A DNA stretch of 12,908 bases from SMWC01 sp963581225 (GCA_963581225.1 CAUZMW010000071.1:1-12908); one strand, 5' to 3'; positions 6,187 through 12,908 are shown, numbered from the stretch's first letter. The notes: generated by a model from the sequence alone, not told the origin. Made by a program: numbers and translations.

Positions 6187-7203
6187 TTAGTCGTCCAGGC
6201 CAAGGATCCGCTTCGTTTCAACAACGATCGCTGCGGGAGTATCCAGCGCCTGGCTGACGAACTCCTCTAGGACAGCGCCCGTAGAGGGGCTTAGTCGCCC
6301 TTTGACCGTCGTTTCGAACGCCGCGGCGAATTCGGCGTCCTCCGTCAACTGTTGAAACGCAAACCGTAGTGCCTCGACGCGCTCAACGGGCACATTCGGC
6401 GGGGCGAACAACGGCCACCCCAGCCGCGAGCCGATCTCGATGAAGTCCACCAACGCCTTCTCCCTGTCCGTGGAGACCATGTCGCGAAGATAGGGTACAC
6501 CCGGTGTGCCGAGCGGGTCGCGTGGTCCGACGTAGAGCAGGTGGACGATGCGCCCGTTGCTTAGCCAGTCCGGGCGCGAGATCGCCCAGTATTGCAGGCT
6601 GCTCGACTGCCCGTGGACTTCACCCCGTTCCATCGCCAGGGCGACCTCGTTGCTGCTTGCGTAGCCGGTGATCATCCTGAAGCGTAGATTCAATAGCGCC
6701 TGCGCCATGGCAGGAAACTGATAGGCTGGCGAGCCTCTTCCGGTCGCGCCGATGAAAAGTTCCGTTTGCCGAGCCTCGGCAATACTGGTCGCCGGGGCCG
6801 AGTCGATGACCGAGATGATGCCGGTGTATTTCAGAGCCGAACCAATCCAGTTGAGATTTCTCCCGTCGTATCCGGTCCGATTCGGCTCCAGCAGTTGGGC
6901 GGTGATGACACCAGGAAGGGAGTAACCCAGAGTTGTGCCGTCTTTGGGTGCGGATCGATAGATATGATTCGTCATCGTGACACCGCCGCCGCCTGGCATA
7001 TTCTGGGCGATGACCGTGGGTGTTCCCGGGATGTGTTGACCGAGGAAACGAGCGATGACGCGCGCAGAGATATCGGTGGTGCCGCCCGCGCCCGAGCCGA
7101 TCAGGATTGTCACGGTACGATCTGCGTAGAAATCAGTAACGCTTTGTGCATGGGCCGTCCCATAAAGCAGAATCGCGGCGACAATTAAGCGAGTGAGTTT
7201 CAT
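6187..7203 (-). CDS. tctC: Tripartite tricarboxylate transporter substrate-binding protein (TctC/Bug family)
   Basis: Periplasmic receptor that binds a small, usually carboxylated, solute and passes it to the TctAB membrane unit. The 338-residue product fits the family (~320-340). Residues 1-19 form a Sec signal peptide (basic MKLTR, hydrophobic core, AHA before the predicted cut, mature QSVTDFYADR). Mature-protein landmarks are IGSGAGGTTDISARVIA, VIAQNMPGGGGVTMTNHIY and KDGTTLGY, equivalent to the family's GGxxDxxAR and N-x-PGAGG motifs that line the carboxylate pocket. First gene of a leftward pair with the TctA-TctB fusion 21 bp downstream. The ATG at 7203 is chosen because it gives a proper signal peptide; no clear Shine-Dalgarno precedes it. 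Divergent from the CoxG/Mo-hydroxylase/UbiD operon, which suggests the substrate of that pathway is its ligand (inference). Confidence 0.93.
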   Translation of the reverse strand: MKLTRLIVAAILLYGTAHAQSVTDFYADRTVTILIGSGAGGTTDISARVIARFLGQHIPGTPTVIAQNMPGGGGVTMTNHIYRSAPKDGTTLGYSLPGVITAQLLEPNRTGYDGRNLNWIGSALKYTGIISVIDSAPATSIAEARQTELFIGATGRGSPAYQFPAMAQALLNLRFRMITGYASSNEVALAMERGEVHGQSSSLQYWAISRPDWLSNGRIVHLLYVGPRDPLGTPGVPYLRDMVSTDREKALVDFIEIGSRLGWPLFAPPNVPVERVEALRFAFQQLTEDAEFAAAFETTVKGRLSPSTGAVLEEFVSQALDTPAAIVVETKRILGLDD

Positions 7204-7215
7204 ACGTGCGGTGGG

Positions 7216-7228
7216 CTCTGAGTCAGAG
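7216..7228. promoter_or_regulatory. 13-bp palindrome, candidate operator in the divergent promoter region
   Basis: CTCTGA-G-TCAGAG is a perfect inverted repeat with a one-base centre. TCAGAGT (7223-7229) recurs at 7273-7279, exactly 50 bp away, and GAGTCA occurs at 7220-7225 and 7276-7281. The first site would centre near -47 of the rightward promoter proposed here, a usual activator position. The second overlaps the proposed leftward -35. A transcription factor binding both could switch the transporter and the catabolic operon together. The regulator is not in the window. Confidence 0.4.
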
Positions 7229-7233
7229 TGTTA

Positions 7234-7262
7234 TTGTTCGCTTAAGAGTTTGAAAGGATAAT
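7234..7262 (+). promoter_or_regulatory. Candidate sigma-70 promoter of the CoxG/Mo-hydroxylase/UbiD operon
   Basis: TTGTTC (7234-7239), a 17-bp spacer and GATAAT (7257-7262). The -10 matches at five of six positions and the -35 at three of six. Start would fall near 7269, about 77 nt before the first ATG. The weak -35 fits an activator-dependent promoter, and a palindrome lies directly upstream. Confidence 0.4.
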
Positions 7263-7282
7263 CGCGACCGGATCAGAGTCAA
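7255..7282 (-). promoter_or_regulatory. Candidate sigma-70 promoter of the TTT transporter genes
   Basis: On the reverse strand TTGACT (7282-7277), a 16-bp spacer and TATCCT (7260-7255). The -35 matches at five of six, the -10 at four of six. Its -10 overlaps the -10 of the rightward promoter, so the two could not be occupied by polymerase at once. Start would be near 7248, giving a leader of about 45 nt before the tctC ATG. Confidence 0.4.
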
Positions 7283-7345
7283 CTCGACCGCAGGGGCTCA
7301 AGTTTCAGGCCTTGTACTCCATCGTCGTCGCTCAGGTAGCTCGTT

Positions 7346-7918
7346 ATGGATATCTCCGGGGAATATCACCTCGCATTAGGCCGACAGGATGCCTGGCGCG
7401 CGCTGATGGACCCGGAAGTCTTGCGTCGCTGTATTCCCGGTTGCGAGGAATTGGAACAGATTGAGGCCGACCGATATCGCGCCCGGGTGAGACTTGTCAT
7501 CGGTCCCGTCAAGGCGACGTTTCATGTCGATCTCAGGATCGTGGAAGCGAACCCGCCGGAGAGCTACCGGTTGGAGGGCGATGGTCGCGCCGGCGCTATT
7601 GGCTTCGGCCAGGGTTATGCCGATGTCAAGTTGTCAGAGAGCGGCGATTCCACCGTGCTCAGTTACTCTTCTGATTTTCAGGTCGGCGGCCGATTAGCTC
7701 AGATCGGGTCGCGCCTGGTTCTCGTTGCGACCCGCAAGATCGCGGCTGACTTTTTCTCTCGGCTTGCAGCGGATCTGGACGGCGAGGCCGAGCGCGTCGT
7801 CCCTGCACAAGCGAGTGCGGAGTCGAGCCGCCATACCCGGGTTGTCATCGCGGTCGTTGTGATGTTGGTCGCTCTTCTACTTTGGTGGTTGTTCGGCGCG
7901 CAGGTTGCGGGCCAGTGA
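7346..7918 (+). CDS. coxG: CoxG-type SRPBCC protein with C-terminal membrane anchor
   Basis: CoxG-family proteins recruit molybdenum hydroxylases such as CO dehydrogenase to the cytoplasmic membrane, where electrons enter the quinone pool. The first ~145 residues of this 190-residue product form the SRPBCC/CoxG domain: an opening MDISGEYHLALGRQDAWRAL, DPEVLRRCIPGCEELE (the CoxG 'L..CIPGCE' signature) and a later GRLAQIGSRL. A polar, Ser/Ala/Glu-rich linker follows, then a single hydrophobic helix at about 166-185 (VVIAVVVMLVALLLWWLFG) at the extreme C-terminus. That layout suits a tail anchor with the domain in the cytosol. The ATG at 7346 has AGGT eight bases upstream. Its TGA overlaps the GTG start of the [2Fe-2S] subunit gene (GTGA), so it is translationally coupled to the hydroxylase. 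Domain assignment is firm; the tethering role is inferred from family and context. Confidence 0.9.
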   Translation: MDISGEYHLALGRQDAWRALMDPEVLRRCIPGCEELEQIEADRYRARVRLVIGPVKATFHVDLRIVEANPPESYRLEGDGRAGAIGFGQGYADVKLSESGDSTVLSYSSDFQVGGRLAQIGSRLVLVATRKIAADFFSRLAADLDGEAERVVPAQASAESSRHTRVVIAVVVMLVALLLWWLFGAQVAGQ

Positions 7919-8388
7919 CTGTCTCGGTTTCTCTAACTGTGAATGGTCGACCGGTGTCGGTGGAGGTCGATCCGCGGACGCTACTCGTCGATCTGCTCCG
8001 ACAGGATCTTCGCCTGACAGGCACGCACGTGGGTTGCGATACCAGTCAGTGCGGTTGCTGCGTCGTACATGTCGACGGCCACTCGGTCAAAGCCTGCTCA
8101 ATGTTGGCGGTGTCAGCAGAGGGCGCTGAGGTTGTTACGATCGAAGGGCTCGCTTCTGCCGACGAGCTTCACCCGGTACAGGCGGCTTTTCGCGAGCATC
8201 ATGGCTTGCAGTGCGGTTTCTGCACGCCCGGCATGATTATGGCGGTTGTCGATTTACTGCGGACCAATCCCGACCCGAGCGAGACGGAAATTCGGCAGTG
8301 GCTCGAGGGCAATCTCTGTCGCTGCACGGGCTACCACAATATCGTCAAGGCGGTGGCGGCCGCGGCCCGGACGGTGCGCGAGGCCTAA
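7915..8388 (+). CDS. Molybdenum hydroxylase small subunit, two [2Fe-2S] clusters (CoxS type)
   Basis: Iron-sulfur subunit of a three-subunit xanthine oxidase-family enzyme; it carries electrons from the Mo site to FAD. The 157-residue product is the usual length. The plant-ferredoxin-type cluster is held by C41, C46, C49 and C61 (GCDTSQCGCC, then KAC), the second cluster by C100, C103 (QCGFCTPGM), C135 and C137 (NLCRCTGYHNI). The start is the GTG at 7915, overlapping the stop of the CoxG gene as GTGA; it gives the standard N-terminus VTVSVSLTVNGRPV. A longer version from 7882 would add residues with no family counterpart. The FAD subunit gene begins three bases after its stop. Confidence 0.94.
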   Translation: MTVSVSLTVNGRPVSVEVDPRTLLVDLLRQDLRLTGTHVGCDTSQCGCCVVHVDGHSVKACSMLAVSAEGAEVVTIEGLASADELHPVQAAFREHHGLQCGFCTPGMIMAVVDLLRTNPDPSETEIRQWLEGNLCRCTGYHNIVKAVAAAARTVREA

Positions 8389-8391
8389 CGC

Positions 8392-9192
8392 GTGTATCCG
8401 TTCGACTACTACCGGCCAACGAGCGTAACTGAGGCACAAGCCGCGTTCGCAGAGGCGAGCGAGGCTCAGTGGCTGGCCGGCGGCATGACGCTCTTGCCGG
8501 CGATGAAGCTACGTTTGGCGGCACCGCTTGTCCTGATCGATCTGGCCGGACTCGATGATCTCAATGGTATCGGTCCCGTCGATAACGAAGTCGCGGTTGG
8601 CGCGATGACCGTGCATCGTGAAGTAGCGGGATCGGAGCGGATCAGAACGGCGATTCCGGCGCTCGCGGCACTGGCGGGTGGCATCGGCGACGTTCAGGTC
8701 CGTAATCGAGGCACGCTGGGCGGATCGGTTTCGAATAACGACCCGGCGGCGGATTATCCGGCGGCGATTCTGGGTTTGAACGCGACGATTTCGACGACAC
8801 GACGGCAGATCGTGGCGGACGAGTTCTTCACCGGACTGTTCGACACGATCTTGAAAGACAATGAGATTATTTGTCACGTCAGCTTTCCGGTTCCCGAGCT
8901 TGCCGCTTACGTGAAGTTCTCGAACCCAGCCTCGCGATATGCGATCGTTGGCGTCATGGTCGCGAAGCGGGGCGAAGACATCAGAGTGGCGGTGACGGGA
9001 GCGGGGGCATGCGTATTTCGGGTGCCGGAACTGGAGCAGGCGCTCGCGGCCGATTTCACACCCGCTGCGTTGACAGGGCTCGAGTTCGTTTCAGTGGGTC
9101 TCAACGAAGACCTTCATGCGAGTGCCGAGTATCGCGCGCATCTGATCACCGTTCTAACACGGTGCGCGGTCGAGGCGGCGTTAGGCTGGTGA
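8392..9192 (+). CDS. Molybdenum hydroxylase medium subunit, FAD-binding (CoxM type)
   Basis: FAD subunit that passes electrons from the iron-sulfur subunit to an external acceptor. The 266-residue product has the two hallmark FAD-pyrophosphate motifs of this family: AGGMTL at 29-34 (usual AGGxSL) and TLGGSVSNNDPAADYPA from 108 (usual T-x-G-G-x-x-x-x-x-D-P). The N-terminus, VYPFDYYRPTSVTEA, is typical. It starts with GTG at 8392, with GAGG at 8380-8383 eight bases upstream and only three bases from the previous stop. After this gene the operon does not go on to the Mo subunit as usual: a UbiD-family gene lies between, starting 43 bp downstream. Subunit identity is firm; the substrate is unknown. 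Confidence 0.93.
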   Translation: MYPFDYYRPTSVTEAQAAFAEASEAQWLAGGMTLLPAMKLRLAAPLVLIDLAGLDDLNGIGPVDNEVAVGAMTVHREVAGSERIRTAIPALAALAGGIGDVQVRNRGTLGGSVSNNDPAADYPAAILGLNATISTTRRQIVADEFFTGLFDTILKDNEIICHVSFPVPELAAYVKFSNPASRYAIVGVMVAKRGEDIRVAVTGAGACVFRVPELEQALAADFTPAALTGLEFVSVGLNEDLHASAEYRAHLITVLTRCAVEAALGW

Positions 9193-9235
9193 GCGATTGC
9201 GTTTTCCGGACAGCCCGAGCTGCTGAGGTAACCCG

Positions 9236-10861
9236 ATGAGTCAGAGCGACACTCCGGACTTCCAGGCCCATCTCGCGACACTCGAAGCGAGGGGGCTGCT
9301 GCGACGTATCGAGCGACCGATCAATAAGGACACCGAACTTCACCCGTTGGTCCGCTGGCAGTATCAGGGCGGAATACCGGAATCGGATCGTGTCGCGTTC
9401 TTGTTTACCAACGTGATCGACAGCCGCGGTCAGCACTACGACATGCCGGTCGCTGTGGGCGCCCTGGCGGCGACGCCGGAGATTTACGCGGTCGGGATGG
9501 GTGTCGATGTCGTGGATATTGGATCGGCCTGGTTGCACGCGATGGCCAACCCCATCGCGCCTGAGTCAACTGGGTCGCCGAGATGCCAGGAGATCGTCAT
9601 CTCCGGAGAAGAGCTCAGCACGTCTGGCGGAGGCCTCGATCGCTTGCCGGTGCCGATATCGACGCCCGGATACGACGCTGCGCCTTACCTGTCGGCGACG
9701 CTGGTCATCACGAAGGACCCGGAGACGGGTATTGCCAACATGGGAACTTATCGCGGCGCGTTGAAGGCGCCCGATCGGTTGGGTGTCCGGATGGCCACTC
9801 GCGTTGGCGGCGCCGGCGGCTATTTGCACTGGCAGAAATATCAGGCCCGTGGTGAGCCGATGCCCGTTGCGGTCGTCGTTGGTGCACCGCCGGCCGTCGC
9901 GTTCACCGGTCCGCAGAAACTCGCGGTCGGGCAGGACGAGATGGCGGTGGCCGGAGGGCTGGCCGGTAGGCCGATACGCGTCGCCAAGGGCGTCACCGTG
10001 GACTTGCAGGTGCCGGCGGATGCCGAAATCGTCATCGAGGGGCTGATCGACACTGAGCTGCTCGAGCCGGAAGGGCCATTCGGCGAAAGCCATGGCCACG
10101 TTGCGTTGGAAGAATTCAATATGTCGATGCAGGTCACGGCGATTACGCACAAGCGCGATGCCGTGTTCGCATCGATCATCAGCCAGGTAACACCCAGCGA
10201 ATCGAGCGTTTTGAAGAAGGTCGCTTACGAACCGCTGTTTCTAGCGCACCTGCGTGACGAGCTGAAGGTGAAAGGCATTCGCCGTGTGTCGATGCACGAG
10301 CCGCTGACGAATCTCCGCCGTGTGATTTTTCTGCAGTTCGACGACAACACGCCACGCGAGGAAGTATGGCGCGGTCTAAACGGTGCGGCGACTCTGCAGG
10401 CGCAATGCGGCAAGATCGTGATCGCGGTCAGTAGCGATATCGATCCGACGAATACGGACGCAATCTTCTGGTCGCTGGCGTATCGCATGAATCCTGTCGA
10501 AGATCTGCAGATCATGGCGGATAGGAGTGTTGGCCATGGACCGAAGTCCGCGATGGGCACAACGGATTCCGGGATATTGATAGACGCGACGCGCAAAGTG
10601 ACGATGCCGCCGCTCGCGTTACCGACGCAGCCGTATATGGAAGCCGCCCGCGAGATCTGGGAGGAACTGGAGTTGCCGCGTCTGTCGCCGCAGCCGCCCT
10701 GGCATGGCTATTCTTTGGGCGACTGGGACGACACCTGGGAGCAATTCGCCCGCAATGCCGTCGACGGGCGTTGGGCCGACAACGGTCGGGCGACGTTCGA
10801 GCGCCGTCGATCCGGCGTCAAGCCGGAGACGCCTGTTCGCGATGTTGAGGACGATCGCTAG
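9236..10861 (+). CDS. UbiD-family prenylated-FMN (de)carboxylase
   Basis: UbiD enzymes use prenylated FMN, K+ and a divalent metal to decarboxylate (or carboxylate) aromatic, heteroaromatic or unsaturated acids. The 541-residue product shows the catalytic Arg-Glu-Glu triad: R173 (GTYRG) and E279/E284 in EGPFGE, equivalent to R173, E277, E282 of Aspergillus Fdc1. Of the metal/phosphate ligands, N168 and E235 are present, but the His of the E. coli 'SHRGG' motif aligns with R189 in TRVGGAGGY; the nearest His is H198. It is longer than E. coli UbiD (~497) and has an acidic/basic C-terminal tail. The ATG at 9236 has GAGGT (9225-9229) six bases upstream; the stop shares one base with the next GTG. 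Lying inside a Mo-hydroxylase operon, it is a catabolic paralogue, not the ubiquinone enzyme (inference). No UbiX-type prenyltransferase is in the window. Confidence 0.93.
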   Translation: MSQSDTPDFQAHLATLEARGLLRRIERPINKDTELHPLVRWQYQGGIPESDRVAFLFTNVIDSRGQHYDMPVAVGALAATPEIYAVGMGVDVVDIGSAWLHAMANPIAPESTGSPRCQEIVISGEELSTSGGGLDRLPVPISTPGYDAAPYLSATLVITKDPETGIANMGTYRGALKAPDRLGVRMATRVGGAGGYLHWQKYQARGEPMPVAVVVGAPPAVAFTGPQKLAVGQDEMAVAGGLAGRPIRVAKGVTVDLQVPADAEIVIEGLIDTELLEPEGPFGESHGHVALEEFNMSMQVTAITHKRDAVFASIISQVTPSESSVLKKVAYEPLFLAHLRDELKVKGIRRVSMHEPLTNLRRVIFLQFDDNTPREEVWRGLNGAATLQAQCGKIVIAVSSDIDPTNTDAIFWSLAYRMNPVEDLQIMADRSVGHGPKSAMGTTDSGILIDATRKVTMPPLALPTQPYMEAAREIWEELELPRLSPQPPWHGYSLGDWDDTWEQFARNAVDGRWADNGRATFERRRSGVKPETPVRDVEDDR

Positions 10862-12908
10862 TGGCGATATTCGAAGCCGACGGCAGCGTAGACGAGCGGT
10901 TATTCGTAGCGATTGGGCAACCGGTAGAACGAAAGGAGGATGAGCGACTTATTACCGGCCAGGGACACTTCACCGACGACTACTGCGTTCCCGGACAAGC
11001 TTACGCGGCGTTCGTTCGGTCACTTTATCCCCACGCGAAGATTCTGAATGTTGCGACCGCGGCAGCGGCAGCGATGCCGGGAGTCAGCGGCGTCTTCACC
11101 GGTGCAGATTGCCGCGCCGACGGATTGATGCCCATTCCACACAACCCCGTGCCGTCGGCTCGAAGTAATTTGAAACTGACGAGCCCTGACGGCGGCGAGA
11201 TCTTTACCGGGCCCCAGGTCTTATTGCCTGAAGATAAGGTGCGCCACGTCGGCGAAGCCGTCGCGATGGTTGTCGCGGACTCGCCGAACGAAGCGCTCGA
11301 TGCGGCGGAGGCAGTCGATGTGAGCTACGTGCCGTTGCCCTGGGTAACCGACAGCATGACGGCGGCAGCGGCGGATGCGCCGTGTATCTGGGATGAGGTG
11401 CCGGCCAACGTCTGTTGCGACACGACGTTTGGGGACGCCGCAGCGGTGGCCGCGGAATTCTCGCAAGCCGAGCACGTCGTCGGCATGGAATTTCGTATCA
11501 GCCGCGTGACGGGCATGCCGCTTGAGCCGCGTGCCGCGCTCGCCGTCTTCGACGCCGACAGCGGCCGCTACACGCTGTACGCGGGCAACAACGGTGCCGT
11601 TCGCCACAAGCAGCAGATTGCCGCAGCCTTGAACGAGGACCCGGAGGTATTACGCGTCGTTTGCCGGGATGTCGGCGGCAACTTCGGGACCAAGAACCGC
11701 GTCTACGTCGAATTCGGCCTGCTGCTCTGGGCTGCCCGTAAACTCGACTGCCCAATCAAGTTCACGGCTAGCCGCTCCGATTCCTTCCTGAGCGATCTAC
11801 AGGGGCGTGACCTGGTGACGAACGTTGAACTCGCCTTAGCGGAGGACGGTCGCTTTCTCGCTTTCCGCGCGTCGAATCTAAGTAACGTCGGTGCCCGTGT
11901 CGTATCGCTGTCGCCGCTCGGCAAGGGCATCGCGCTGGTGACTGGCGTGTACGATATTCCGCTCGCTACTGCGCGGGCGCGGGCTGTCTTTACCAATACC
12001 GTCCCGACTCAAGCGTATCGTAGTTCCGGCCGACCTGAGGTGACGCATGCACTGGAGCGGCTGATCGATACGGCCGCGCATGATCTCGGCTTCGACCCCA
12101 TCGCGTTACGCCGCAAGAACATGGTGTCGGCCGACGCGATGCCCTACACGAACGCACTCGGGATGACCTACGACAGCGGGGACTACACGGCGAACATGGA
12201 TTCCGCGCTGCGGCTTGCCGACTGGGACGGTTTCCCGAAGCGTAAAGCAGTGGCGGAAGCGCGCGGCCGCAAGCTCGGTATCGGTTTTGCGAACTACGTC
12301 GAGTCGTCGATCGGCAATCCGCATGAGCGGGTCGAACTGCGCGTGCAGCCGCACGGGATCGTCGAGGCGATCGTCGGCACGCAGCCGACAGGGCAGGGCC
12401 ACGAGACGAGTTTCGCGCAAGTGACCGCCGATCTATTGGAGATCGCTGTCGATCAGGTGCAGATCGTCTTCGGTGACACGGACATTGTTCAGTCCGGTGG
12501 CGGCTCGCACTCGGGCAGATCCATGCGCCACGCGGGAACCGTGATTTGCCTGGCGGCGGAACAACTGCTCGATAGGGGCCGACGGGCTGCGGCACTCGCC
12601 TTCGACGTGGCGGAGTCAGAAATCGCCTTTTCGGCCGGCCGATTCAGCTACGCGGACCTGTCTCTCGACTGGTTCCAGCTCGCCGAGCGGCTCACAGACA
12701 TCTCGTTACCGGACGTACTGGCCGGCGGCTTGCATGTTGCGCTGGATAACGAGATGCACACACCGGTGTTTCCGAACGGCTGCGCGATCTGCGAAGTCGA
12801 GGTGGATCCCGAGACGGGCTTCACGTCCATCACGCGTTACGTCTCCGTCGACGACGTCGGTCGTGTCATCAATCCGATGATTGTTGATGGCCAGACGCAT
12901 GGCTCCAT
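10861..12908 (+). CDS. Molybdenum hydroxylase large subunit, molybdopterin-binding (CoxL/XdhB-like), C-terminus outside the window
   Basis: Catalytic subunit carrying the Mo-molybdopterin (probably cytosine dinucleotide) cofactor. The frame is open from the GTG at 10861 to the window end: 682 codons, leaving roughly 80-120 residues unseen, including the catalytic Glu near the C-terminus. Features seen: GQPVERKEDERLITGQGHFTDD near the N-terminus in two joined pieces (GQPVERKEDERL, ITGQGHFTDD), RHVGEAVAMVVAD, VGGNFGTK from 271, AYRSSGR at 385-391, then GTQPTGQGHETSFAQ and SGGGSHSGRS for cofactor binding. AYRSSGR is close to the form II/hydroxylase AYRGAGR type and lacks the Cys of form I CO dehydrogenase (AYXCSFR). 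The GTG shares a base with the UbiD stop (TAGTG), with GAGGA nine bases upstream, showing tight coupling. The substrate is unknown; an aromatic or heteroaromatic compound is the contextual guess. Confidence 0.93.
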   Translation, partial: MAIFEADGSVDERLFVAIGQPVERKEDERLITGQGHFTDDYCVPGQAYAAFVRSLYPHAKILNVATAAAAAMPGVSGVFTGADCRADGLMPIPHNPVPSARSNLKLTSPDGGEIFTGPQVLLPEDKVRHVGEAVAMVVADSPNEALDAAEAVDVSYVPLPWVTDSMTAAAADAPCIWDEVPANVCCDTTFGDAAAVAAEFSQAEHVVGMEFRISRVTGMPLEPRAALAVFDADSGRYTLYAGNNGAVRHKQQIAAALNEDPEVLRVVCRDVGGNFGTKNRVYVEFGLLLWAARKLDCPIKFTASRSDSFLSDLQGRDLVTNVELALAEDGRFLAFRASNLSNVGARVVSLSPLGKGIALVTGVYDIPLATARARAVFTNTVPTQAYRSSGRPEVTHALERLIDTAAHDLGFDPIALRRKNMVSADAMPYTNALGMTYDSGDYTANMDSALRLADWDGFPKRKAVAEARGRKLGIGFANYVESSIGNPHERVELRVQPHGIVEAIVGTQPTGQGHETSFAQVTADLLEIAVDQVQIVFGDTDIVQSGGGSHSGRSMRHAGTVICLAAEQLLDRGRRAAALAFDVAESEIAFSAGRFSYADLSLDWFQLAERLTDISLPDVLAGGLHVALDNEMHTPVFPNGCAICEVEVDPETGFTSITRYVSVDDVGRVINPMIVDGQTHGS

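Noticed and set aside
7882..7914. Longer N-terminus for the [2Fe-2S] subunit from 7882
   Set aside because: It would overlap the CoxG helix-coding region by 37 bases and add residues not seen in the family. GTG at 7915 gives the standard N-terminus.
9566..10150. 194-residue leftward open frame inside the UbiD gene
   Set aside because: It is fully antisense to a strongly supported UbiD-family protein and has no recognisable motif.
12106..12595. Leftward open frames opposite the Mo subunit
   Set aside because: They are Arg-rich antisense shadows of a coding frame that carries the GQGHET and SGGGSHSGRS cofactor motifs.
7346..12908. Aerobic carbon monoxide dehydrogenase operon (coxGSML)
   Set aside because: The active-site loop is AYRSSGR without the copper-binding Cys, and a UbiD gene is inserted. 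CO oxidation is therefore unlikely.
1..12908. CRISPR arrays, tRNA or rRNA genes, insertion sequences, riboswitches
   Set aside because: By reading both strands I found no regularly spaced repeats, tRNA-like cloverleaf, transposase frame or known riboswitch consensus. Non-coding gaps are all shorter than 150 bp.

Overview
The window looks like a chromosomal segment of a proteobacterium, most likely an uncultured gammaproteobacterium. The adenylosuccinate lyase, MazG and RraA homologues resemble the enterobacterial types, the two-domain MazG starts almost like E. coli MazG, and REP-type palindromes of the TGTGGGAGCG kind are common in that class. GC content is moderately high by eye, close to 60%. 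I see no tRNA, rRNA, CRISPR array, transposase or integrase.

Left half (1-3973) is a housekeeping block. A truncated purB (purine synthesis) runs leftward off the edge. Divergent from it is a rightward set: fumC (fumarase C), a Nudix hydrolase of the CoA pyrophosphatase type, mazG (NTP pyrophosphohydrolase) and rraA. Spacing is tight: 7 bp between fumC and the Nudix gene, 16 bp before mazG and a 4-nt ATGA overlap between mazG and rraA. Nudix and MazG are both 'house-cleaning' nucleotide hydrolases. The RraA protein keeps the D-X20-R-D metal/pyruvate motif that E. coli RraA lacks, so it may be an oxaloacetate decarboxylase or aldolase rather than only an RNase E regulator.

A short intergenic strip (3974-4089) carries two REP-like palindromic units. 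The second overlaps the 3' end of the next, convergent gene and supplies its stop codon. It separates the housekeeping block from what looks like a catabolic locus.

Right half (4090-12908) is built around a divergent promoter region at 7204-7345. Leftward runs a tripartite tricarboxylate transporter: a periplasmic binding protein (TctC type), then a single protein in which the large (TctA) and small (TctB) membrane subunits are fused. Rightward runs a compact operon: a membrane-anchored CoxG-type SRPBCC protein, the [2Fe-2S] and FAD subunits of a molybdenum hydroxylase, a UbiD-family prenylated-FMN decarboxylase, and the molybdopterin-binding large subunit, cut off by the window end. The UbiD gene sits inside the hydroxylase operon, between the FAD and Mo subunits. 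The Mo subunit has AYRSSGR at its active-site loop, not the AYXCSFR of true CO dehydrogenase, so this is an organic-substrate hydroxylase/dehydrogenase.

My reading (inference) is an uptake-plus-degradation system for an aromatic or heteroaromatic carboxylate: import by the TTT transporter, (de)carboxylation by UbiD, and ring hydroxylation or dehydrogenation by the Mo enzyme, with electrons delivered near the membrane through the CoxG anchor. The closest analogy I know is the furan-dicarboxylate (Hmf) logic, but the substrate cannot be read from this sequence. No UbiX prenyltransferase, CoA ligase, Mo-enzyme maturation gene or dedicated regulator lies in the window.
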